From: Vulcaniibacterium gelatinicum
Lineage (GTDB): Bacteria > Pseudomonadota > Gammaproteobacteria > Xanthomonadales > Xanthomonadaceae
NCBI RefSeq assembly: GCF_008033445.1
Contig: NZ_VNKO01000017.1
Span: 1-64,000, forward strand
Reading direction: 5' to 3'
DNA: 64,000 nt
Every line of letters starts with the position of its first letter. Within the stretch, counting starts at the first letter, position 1. The position numbers and the translations under genes were made by a program. Shown one piece after another: positions 57,891 to 64,000 of this stretch. Under the pieces are notes generated by a model. The model worked only from the letters and a program-made list of their open reading frames with translations. It did no database searches and was not told the origin of the DNA.

Positions 57891-58372
57891 GCCGCGACCG
57901 CGCCCTCTGGGTCCTGCCGGCGAGCCTGTTCGCCGCGCTCCTGCTCGGCCTGCTGCCGCTGCCGGAGGCGCTGGTGCCGCTGCGCCCGTACTGGCTGGCG
58001 CTGGTGCTGGCGTACTGGGTGCTGGAGGAGCCGGGCCACGCCGGCCTGGGCCTGGCGTTCCTGGTCGGCCTGCTTGCCGACCTGGCCTTCGGCACCCTGC
58101 TCGGCGAGCAGGCGCTGCGCCTGACCATCCTCGCCTTCATCCTGCAGCGCTTCCGCGCCCGGGTCCGGTTCTTCCCGTTGTCGCAGCAGGCGTTCACCAT
58201 CGGCGCGCTGCTGCTCAACGACCGCATCGTCGTCGCCGCCCTGCAACTGGCGTTGGGCAAGCCGTTGCCGCCGGCGCTGTCCTGGTTCGCCCCGGCGCTG
58301 GGCATGCTGCTGTGGCCGCCGCTGTTCCTGCTGCTCGACAGCCTGCGCCTGCGCAGCTGGCGCCGCACCTGA
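57887..58372 (+). CDS. mreD: MreD, rod-shape-determining membrane protein
   Basis: 161 residues and about five membrane helices: 'LPASLFAALLLGLLPLPEAL', 'YWLALVLAYWVLEEPGHAGLGLAFLVGLLADLAFGTLLGEQALRLTILAFILQRFRARVRFFP'. The 'GLLADLxxGTLLGxxAL' block is the MreD hallmark. ATG overlaps the mreC stop; mrdA follows 3 bases after. Confidence 0.95.
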   Translation: MSRDRALWVLPASLFAALLLGLLPLPEALVPLRPYWLALVLAYWVLEEPGHAGLGLAFLVGLLADLAFGTLLGEQALRLTILAFILQRFRARVRFFPLSQQAFTIGALLLNDRIVVAALQLALGKPLPPALSWFAPALGMLLWPPLFLLLDSLRLRSWRRT

Positions 58373-58375
58373 GCC

Positions 58376-60376
58376 ATGCCGCCGTCCCGCCACCGCCGTC
58401 CGCTGCGCAACCCCGCCGCCGAGGCGCTGCTGTTCCGGCGTCGCGCCGCGGTCGCGTTCGCCGGCGTGGTGCTGGCGCTCGCCGGCCTGGCCGGCTGGTA
58501 CTTCCGCCTGCAGGTGCTGCAGCACAGCGAGTACGCCACGCGCTCGGAGGAGAACCGGATCAGGCTGCGCCCGGTGGTGCCGGCGCGCGGGCTGATCCTG
58601 GACCGCAAGGGCCGGATCCTGGCCGACAACGTGCCGGCGTACCGGCTCGACGTGGTGCCCGAACAGGCCGGCGATCCGCAGCGCCTGCTGGCCGAACTCG
58701 GCCGCATCGTCGCCCTCGCGCCGGAGGACATCGCCCGCTTCGAACGCGAGCGCAAGGCCAGCCGCGGCTTCCGCCCGATCACGCTCAAGCTGCGCCTGGA
58801 CGAGGCCGAGGCCGCACGCTTCGCGGTGGACCGCTGGCGCTTCCCCGGCGTCGAGCTGGTGCCGTACCTCAACCGCCGCTATCCGCACGGGCCGCTGCTC
58901 GCGCACGTGATCGGCTACGTCGGCCGGGTGGACGAGCGCGACCTGGCCGAGCTGGGCGAACTCGACGCCGCCTTCACCCATGCCGGCAAGACCGGCGTGG
59001 AGCGCTATTACGAACAGCTGCTGCGCGGCAAGGCCGGTTACGAACGGGTCGAGACCAACGTCGAGGGGCGCGCGCTGCGCACGCTCGGCCGGGTGCCGGC
59101 GCAGCCGGGCGCGGACCTGAAGCTGTCCATAGACCTCGACCTGCAGCGGGCGATGGTGCTGGCCTTCGGCGAGTACGAGGGCTCGGCGGTGGCGGTGGAT
59201 CCGCGCACCGGCGAGGTGCTGGCGATGGTGAGCCTGCCGAGCTTCGATCCGAACCTGTTCGTCAACGGCATCTCGCGCCGCGATTTCCAGGCGTTGAACG
59301 AGAACCCGTCGCGGCCGCAGTTCAACCGCGTGGTGCTCGGCGGCGTCGCTCCGGGCTCGACCCTGAAGCCCTTGATCGGCCTGGCCGGCCTGGACAGCGG
59401 CGTGCGCCGGCCCGAGGACAAGGTGCTGTCCACCGGCATGTTCTACCTGCCCGGCACCCGCCGCGGCTGGGGCGACTCGCACCGCGGCGGCCACGGCTGG
59501 ACCGACCTGCGCAAGTCCATCGCCGAATCGGTCAACACCTACTACTACCGGCTCGCGCTCGACCTCGGCATCGAGCGCTTCGTCGCCTACATGACCCGCT
59601 ACGGCTTCGGCGCGCCGACCGGCATTGACCTCACCGGCGAAAGCGGCGGCATCCTGCCCTCGCCCGACTACAAGCGGCGCACCCGGCGCGAGCGCTGGTA
59701 TCCGGGCGACACGGTCAACATCAGCATCGGCCAGGGCGACTGGAAGGTGACGCCGCTGCAGCTGGTGCGCGCGACCGCGGCGCTGGCCGACGGGCACCTG
59801 CGCCGGCCGCACCTGGTGCGGGAGACGCGCCAGGGCTTCGACGCGCCGTGGACGCCGCTGCCGCAGCCCCCCGCGGTGCCGATCAGCCCGAATCCGGAAC
59901 ATCTGCAGGCGGTGCGCGAGGGCATGGTCGCGACCACCCAGCCCGGCGGCACCGCCTGGCGCCTGTTCCAGGGCAGTGCCTACCTCGCCGCCGGCAAGAC
60001 CGGCACCGCGCAGGTGGTCAGCCGGCGCGGCGCCGGGGCGGTGGATCCGCGCTCGCTGCCGATGCACCTGCGCCACCGCGCGCTGTTCGTCGGCTTCGCC
60101 CCGGCCGAGGCGCCGACGATCGCGGTCGCGATCGCGGTCGAGGGCGGCGGCTACGGCGCCAGCACCGCCGCGCCGATCGCACGCAAGATCTTCGACGCCT
60201 GGCTGCTCGGGAAGATGCCGGAGCCGGCGCCCGCTCCGGCGACCGCGGCGACACCCGGCACCGGCCGCGCCGTGTCCCCCGCGGCACCCCCGACGGCCGA
60301 ATCCGCCGCCGTGCGCGACGCGTCCGCCCCGGGCCCGGCCGCCGCGCCGCCACCGCCTCCCTCGCCGACGCCATGA
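58376..60376 (+). CDS. mrdA: Penicillin-binding protein 2 (peptidoglycan transpeptidase)
   Basis: 666 residues. N-terminal membrane helix ('VAFAGVVLALAGLAGWYFRLQVL'), a pedestal domain ('RPVVPARGLILDRKGRILADNVPAYRLDVVPEQ'), and the transpeptidase domain with SxxK at Ser328 (STLK), SVN ('AESVNTYYY') and KTGTAQ ('LAAGKTGTAQVVS'). The C-terminus is extended by ~60 Ala/Pro-rich residues compared with E. coli (633). It is the side-wall transpeptidase that works with RodA. Its stop overlaps the mrdB start. Confidence 0.97.
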   Translation: MPPSRHRRPLRNPAAEALLFRRRAAVAFAGVVLALAGLAGWYFRLQVLQHSEYATRSEENRIRLRPVVPARGLILDRKGRILADNVPAYRLDVVPEQAGDPQRLLAELGRIVALAPEDIARFERERKASRGFRPITLKLRLDEAEAARFAVDRWRFPGVELVPYLNRRYPHGPLLAHVIGYVGRVDERDLAELGELDAAFTHAGKTGVERYYEQLLRGKAGYERVETNVEGRALRTLGRVPAQPGADLKLSIDLDLQRAMVLAFGEYEGSAVAVDPRTGEVLAMVSLPSFDPNLFVNGISRRDFQALNENPSRPQFNRVVLGGVAPGSTLKPLIGLAGLDSGVRRPEDKVLSTGMFYLPGTRRGWGDSHRGGHGWTDLRKSIAESVNTYYYRLALDLGIERFVAYMTRYGFGAPTGIDLTGESGGILPSPDYKRRTRRERWYPGDTVNISIGQGDWKVTPLQLVRATAALADGHLRRPHLVRETRQGFDAPWTPLPQPPAVPISPNPEHLQAVREGMVATTQPGGTAWRLFQGSAYLAAGKTGTAQVVSRRGAGAVDPRSLPMHLRHRALFVGFAPAEAPTIAVAIAVEGGGYGASTAAPIARKIFDAWLLGKMPEPAPAPATAATPGTGRAVSPAAPPTAESAAVRDASAPGPAAAPPPPPSPTP

Positions 60377-61485
60377 ACGTGCTCCTGCGCTGGCTGCTGG
60401 ATCTGTTCGCGCGCGCCGCGCGCACCCTCGACCCGTGGCTGACCGGCGCGTTGCTGGCGCTGATGGGCATCGGCCTGGCGGTGCTGTACAGCGCCGGCAA
60501 CCTCAACCCGCGCCTGGTGCTGGCGCAGGGCGCGCGCTTCGCGGTCGGCTTCGGCGCGCTGTGGCTGCTCTCGCGCATCCCGGCCACGCGCCTGCGTCAC
60601 TGGACGCCGGCGATCTTCATCGCCTCGCTGGTGCCGCTGCTGCTGGTGCTGGCGATCGGCGAGGGCAAGCACGGCGCGCACTGGATCAATCTCGGCGTGT
60701 TCTATTTCCAGCCCTCGGAGGTGCTCAAGCTGAGCCTGCCGATGATGCTGGCCTGGCAGCTCACCCTGCGTCCGCTGCCGCCGCAGCTGCCGAGCCTGCT
60801 CGGCGCGGCCGCATTGATCGGTCTGCCAGTCGGCCTGATTCTGCTGCAGCCGGACTTCGGCACCGCGATGCTGGTCGCGGCCAGCGGCGTGTTCGCGCTG
60901 TTCCTGGCCGGGCTGTCGTGGTGGTGGTTCGCCGCCGCCTTCGCCGGGGTGGCGGCGTTCGCGCCGGTGGCCTGGTTCTGGCTGCTGCGCCCGTACCAGA
61001 AGGACCGCATCCTCACCTTCCTCGACCCCGAATCCGATCCGCTCGGCACCGGTTGGAACATCATCCAGTCCAAGATCGCGATCGGCGCCGGCGGCCTGAC
61101 CGGAAAGGGCTGGGGGCAGGGCTCGCAGGCGCACCTGGACTACATCCCCGAGCACACCACCGACTTCATCTTCGCCGTGCTGGCCGAGGAGTTCGGCTGG
61201 CTCGGCGTGGCCGCGGTGCTGGCGCTGTACCTGCTGATCGTGGCGCGCTGTCTGTGGATCGCCGCCGACGCGCGTGACGGCTACTCGCGTCTGCTGGCCG
61301 GCACCCTCGGCCTGGCGCTGTTCGTGTACGTGATCGTCAACGGAGGCATGGTCGCCGGCCTGCTGCCGGTGGTGGGCGTGCCGATGCCGTTGCTGTCCTA
61401 CGGCGGCACCTCGGCGGTGTCGCTGCTGGCCGGGATGGGCGTGGTGATGGCGGTGCGTGCGCACCGGCCGACGCTGGCGGGCTGA
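60373..61485 (+). CDS. mrdB: RodA, rod-shape peptidoglycan glycosyltransferase (SEDS)
   Basis: 370 residues and about ten membrane helices. SEDS signatures seen: 'WINLGVFYFQPSEVLKLSLPMMLAW', 'GLILLQPDFGTAMLVAASG', 'GTGWNIIQSKIAIGAGGLTGKGWGQGSQAHLDYIPEHTTDFIFAVLAEEFGWLG' and 'VGVPMPLLSYGGTSAVSLLAGMGVVM'. It polymerises lipid II for side-wall growth with PBP2. ATGA overlap with mrdA. Confidence 0.97.
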   Translation: MNVLLRWLLDLFARAARTLDPWLTGALLALMGIGLAVLYSAGNLNPRLVLAQGARFAVGFGALWLLSRIPATRLRHWTPAIFIASLVPLLLVLAIGEGKHGAHWINLGVFYFQPSEVLKLSLPMMLAWQLTLRPLPPQLPSLLGAAALIGLPVGLILLQPDFGTAMLVAASGVFALFLAGLSWWWFAAAFAGVAAFAPVAWFWLLRPYQKDRILTFLDPESDPLGTGWNIIQSKIAIGAGGLTGKGWGQGSQAHLDYIPEHTTDFIFAVLAEEFGWLGVAAVLALYLLIVARCLWIAADARDGYSRLLAGTLGLALFVYVIVNGGMVAGLLPVVGVPMPLLSYGGTSAVSLLAGMGVVMAVRAHRPTLAG

Positions 61486-61545
61486 GGGCTGGAGCTGAAT
61501 GCGCGGTTGAGGGAGGCCGCGGGGCGCGTGCTACCCTCCCGGCCG

Positions 61546-62739
61546 ATGACCACACGCCGACTGTCCCTTTGCGTGCTGGCGTGCGCCGTCGCGACCCTGC
61601 TCGCGGCCTGCGCGACGCAGTCCCCGCCTCCTGGTCCCACGCCCGCCGCCGTCCCGTCGCCGGCGGCGCCGGTCGCAGCCGCACCGCCCCCGCCTGCCGC
61701 CGCGCCCGTGGCGCCGGCGCCCGCGCCCCCCACCGCGCCGGCCCCCGCGTTGCCGGGCGAGGCCGAACTCGCGCCCGCCCGCGCCGCCTTCGTGGCCGAG
61801 ACCGCGGCCCGCTTCGGGCTCGACCCGCAGTGGATCGCCGCCGGACTGGCGAACGCGCGCCTGCGCGAGAGCGTGGTCAATGCGATGGCGCGTCCGGCCG
61901 AGGCCAAGCCCTGGCACCAGTACCGGCCGATCTTCCTCACCGAGGCGCGGATCCGCGCCGGCCGCGCCTTCCTCGCCACGCACCGCGAGACGCTGGCGCG
62001 GGTCGAGGCGCAGTACGGCGTGCCGGCCGAGGTGATCGTCGCGATCCTCGGCGTGGAAACCAACTACGGCGCCAACAAGGGCAGCTACCCGGTGCTGGAT
62101 GCGCTGTACACGCTGGCCTTCGCCTATCCGCGCAGCGGCGACTCGGCGCGGATCGAGTACGAACAGCGCCGGCAGGCCTTCTTCCGCGACGAGCTGGCGC
62201 AGCTGTTCGCGCTCGCGCGCGAGGCCGGCCTGGATCCGGCCGCGCTGCGCGGCAGCTATGCCGGGGCGATGGGCTGGGGCCAGTTCATGCCCTCGAGCTA
62301 CCGCCAGTACGCGGTGGATGGCGACGGCGACGGTCGCCGCGACCTGTTCGACGACCTCGACGACGTGTTCGCCTCGGTCGCCAACTACTTCGTGCACAAG
62401 GGCGGCTGGCAGCGCGGCGGGCCGGTGATGCTGCGCGCGCAGCGCGCCCCCGCGGCGCCGGACTTCAACGCCGACTCGCTCGAACCCGTGCACACCGTGG
62501 CCGAACTCGCCGCGCGTGGCTACCGGGTGGACGCCGCGTTGCCGCCCGACACGCGCGCCACCGTGATCCGCCTGGACGGGGCCGACGGCCCGGAATACTG
62601 GATGGTGTTCGGCAACTTCCAGGCCATCACCCGCTACAACACCTCCCGCCTCTACGCCAGCGCGGTGTGGCAGCTCGCGCGCGAGATCGCGGATTCCCCG
62701 GCGGCGGAGGCCGTCGCGGCAGGGCAGGGCGGGGCATGA
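61546..62739 (+). CDS. mltB: MltB-type lytic murein transglycosylase
   Basis: 397 residues. Lipoprotein signal 'CVLACAVATLLAACATQ', a ~50-residue Pro/Ala linker, then the SLT/MltB domain: 'ILGVETNYGANKGSYPVLDALYTLAFAYPRS' with catalytic Glu171, 'GSYAGAMGWGQFMPSSYRQYAVDGDGDGRRDLFDDLDDVFASVANYFVHKGGW'. It cleaves glycan strands to anhydro-muropeptides. TACCCT at 61532-61537 is a likely -10 with almost no leader. It overlaps rlpA. Confidence 0.95.
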   Translation: MTTRRLSLCVLACAVATLLAACATQSPPPGPTPAAVPSPAAPVAAAPPPPAAAPVAPAPAPPTAPAPALPGEAELAPARAAFVAETAARFGLDPQWIAAGLANARLRESVVNAMARPAEAKPWHQYRPIFLTEARIRAGRAFLATHRETLARVEAQYGVPAEVIVAILGVETNYGANKGSYPVLDALYTLAFAYPRSGDSARIEYEQRRQAFFRDELAQLFALAREAGLDPAALRGSYAGAMGWGQFMPSSYRQYAVDGDGDGRRDLFDDLDDVFASVANYFVHKGGWQRGGPVMLRAQRAPAAPDFNADSLEPVHTVAELAARGYRVDAALPPDTRATVIRLDGADGPEYWMVFGNFQAITRYNTSRLYASAVWQLAREIADSPAAEAVAAGQGGA

Positions 62740-63755
62740 GGCGCGGCCTGGCGCTGGGCCTGTGCGCGCTGCTCGCCGCCTGCGCCGGCGCGCCGAAGAA
62801 GGCGCCGCCGCCCGCCGCGGCTACCGTGGTCGCCCCGCCCGCCGCGCCGCCCGCGCCCCCCGCTTCCCCGTATCCGCCGGCGCAGGAGGATCCGTCCAAG
62901 CGCGGCGACTACGTCGCCGGCGGCCTGTACGCCCCGCACGTCAAGGACAGCGCCCCCGACGAGCTGCCCGACGTGGACCGCATCCCCGAGCCCGAGGTGC
63001 GCGAGGAACCGCGCTCGCGCTACGGCAACCGCAGCTACAGCGTGCTCGGCAAGTGTTACGAGGTGCTGGAGCGCGCGGACGGTTACGTCGAACAGGGGCT
63101 GGCCTCGTACTACGGCAGGAAGTTCCATGGCCGCCGCACCTCCTCGCTCGAGGTGTACGACATGTACGCCTTCACCGCCGCGCACAAGACCCTGCCGCTG
63201 CCGAGCTACGTGCGCGTGACCAACCTCGACAACGGCAAATCGGTGGTGGTGCGGGTGAACGACCGCGGCCCGTTCCACCCGGACCGGATCATCGATCTGA
63301 GCTACGCCGCCGCGGTGAAGCTCGATCTGCACCACCGCGGCGTCGGCCGGGTCGAGGTGCGGGCGCTGACGCCGGGCGAACGCGCCGCGGACACGGCGGT
63401 CGCGGCGGCCGGGAACGCCTCGACGGCGGCGCCGGCGCATCCCGCGGCGACGTCGCCGGCGCCGCAAGCGCATGCCGCACCGGCGCCGGTTCCGGGCGCG
63501 AGCGCCGCCGCGCCGTCCACGGGCGCCGGCGTGATCCTGCAGCTGGCCAGCTTCACCGCCCGCGCCAATGCCGAGCGCGCGCTGGCGATGCTGCAGCTGG
63601 CCGGGATCGCCGATGCCCGCCTGCACGAAGCCCAGGCCGGCGGCCAGCCGGTCTGGCGCCTGCGCGTGGGGCCGGTGGATCCGGCCCTGATCGCGGAACT
63701 CAGCCGCAAGGTCGCTGGTCTGGGGCTCGGTCCGCCGAACCCCGTGCGCGACTAG
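62736..63755 (+). CDS. rlpA: RlpA, septal ring lytic transglycosylase lipoprotein
   Basis: 339 residues. Lipobox in 'LCALLAACAG'; a Pro-rich linker; the double-psi beta-barrel catalytic domain ('EQGLASYYGRKFHGRRTSSLEVYDMYAFTAAHKTLPLPSYVRVTNLDNGKSVVVRVNDRGPFHPDRIIDLSYAAAVKLD') with the conserved Glu/Asp; a second low-complexity linker; and a C-terminal SPOR domain ('VILQLASFTARANAERALAMLQLAGIADARLHEAQAGGQPVWRLRVGPV') that binds denuded glycan. ATGA overlap with mltB. Confidence 0.95.
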   Translation: MRRGLALGLCALLAACAGAPKKAPPPAAATVVAPPAAPPAPPASPYPPAQEDPSKRGDYVAGGLYAPHVKDSAPDELPDVDRIPEPEVREEPRSRYGNRSYSVLGKCYEVLERADGYVEQGLASYYGRKFHGRRTSSLEVYDMYAFTAAHKTLPLPSYVRVTNLDNGKSVVVRVNDRGPFHPDRIIDLSYAAAVKLDLHHRGVGRVEVRALTPGERAADTAVAAAGNASTAAPAHPAATSPAPQAHAAPAPVPGASAAAPSTGAGVILQLASFTARANAERALAMLQLAGIADARLHEAQAGGQPVWRLRVGPVDPALIAELSRKVAGLGLGPPNPVRD

Positions 63756-63818
63756 AATCCTGTTCCTTGTCTTTTCTTTCTGGCCGGGCGCGTGTCCGGC
63801 CCCCGGAGCCGTTGCCCG

Positions 63819-64000
63819 ATGTCCGTTTTTCGCTGCCCGTTCCGCCGCACGCGCGTCGTCCTGTCCGCCTTCGTCCTCCTGTGCACCGCCGCGGTCGGCC
63901 TGGCCGTCGCCCAGAGCCCCGCGCCCGCGCCGGGCCGGCCGGCCGCGCTCAGCGACAGCCTGCCGGTCCCGCCGCCGCCGCGGATCGCCGGCAAGGCCTG
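63819..64000 (+). CDS. dacA: N-terminus of D-alanyl-D-alanine carboxypeptidase (3' truncated by the window)
   Basis: The frame from ATG 63819 runs to the window edge. It encodes a signal peptide ('RTRVVLSAFVLLCTAAVGLAVAQ') and 'LPVPPPPRIAGKA', the sequence that in Xanthomonadaceae PBP5 comes just before the catalytic domain. The order mltB-rlpA-dacA is conserved in proteobacteria and supports the call. No catalytic residue is inside the window. TAGAAT at 63753-63758 may be a -10 box. Confidence 0.75.
   Translation, partial: MSVFRCPFRRTRVVLSAFVLLCTAAVGLAVAQSPAPAPGRPAALSDSLPVPPPPRIAGKA

Overview
The window reads as a chromosomal segment of a very high-GC gammaproteobacterium of the Xanthomonadaceae (Lysobacter, Luteimonas or Xanthomonas type). 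Four things point there: a complete oleA/oleB/oleC/oleD set for long-chain olefin synthesis, proteins with the XVIPCD secretion domain of Xanthomonadales type IV effectors, ubiJ-ubiB placed directly behind oleD, and a modified-peptide/SagB-dehydrogenase/cyclase cassette that I know mainly from this family. I see no tRNA, rRNA, CRISPR array, transposase or integrase. No gene-free stretch exceeds about 290 bases.

Layout. 0-3.2 kb: the 3' end of an XVIPCD effector, then cydAB (short Q-loop bd oxidase). 3.2-5.8 kb, minus strand: a toxin-immunity-like operon made of a small secreted protein, a lipoprotein, a GxSxG lipase and a frameshifted membrane-protein remnant. 6.1-9.6 kb: ycgL and a 1096-residue membrane-anchored ankyrin protein. 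9.8-17.9 kb: the ole cluster, split by a lower-GC island (66-codon ORF, Fic protein, broken N-terminus of an MmeI-like restriction-modification enzyme) and by an XRE/membrane-protein pair plus a YkgJ protein. 17.9-22.1 kb: ubiJ, ubiB, a TruC-like pseudouridine synthase, arfB and an acyltransferase. 22.2-26.3 kb: a putative polysaccharide operon (sugar epimerase, frameshifted GT2, TPR/beta-barrel exporter). 26.3-30.5 kb: glyoxylate bypass (LysR regulator, aceB, aceA). 30.6-35.8 kb: a cNMP-binding GGDEF protein in operon with a cyclase-like/TPR protein, which converges on a nitrile-hydratase-like peptide gene and a SagB-type dehydrogenase. 35.9-43.3 kb: cvrA, comM, ubiK, a PII gene, a secreted protein, a kinase-like protein and a TPR diguanylate cyclase. 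43.4-47.2 kb: speE, speA, ubiE. 47.2-49.5 kb: a lipoprotein plus an HExxH XVIPCD effector, flanked by a 27-bp repeat of the ubiE 3' end. 49.6-55.6 kb: M1 peptidase, VOC protein, hydrolase, lipoprotein, YbaK protein, PfkB kinase. 55.8-64 kb: the cell-wall elongation cluster mreBCD-mrdA-mrdB-mltB-rlpA-dacA.

Functional threads. Four genes (ubiJ, ubiB, ubiK, ubiE) serve ubiquinone synthesis, and cydAB uses its product. The elongasome cluster is intact and heavily overlapped. Two loci look like interbacterial weapons with lipoprotein partners, but no secretion machine lies in the window.

The best candidate for a poorly described system is the 30.6-35.8 kb cassette: a predicted peptide substrate, its flavin dehydrogenase, and a cyclase-like protein whose catalytic domain appears to lack one key residue, all coupled to a cyclic-nucleotide-binding GGDEF protein. 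A base-composition break inside the cyclase gene suggests that most of the cassette was exchanged as a block.
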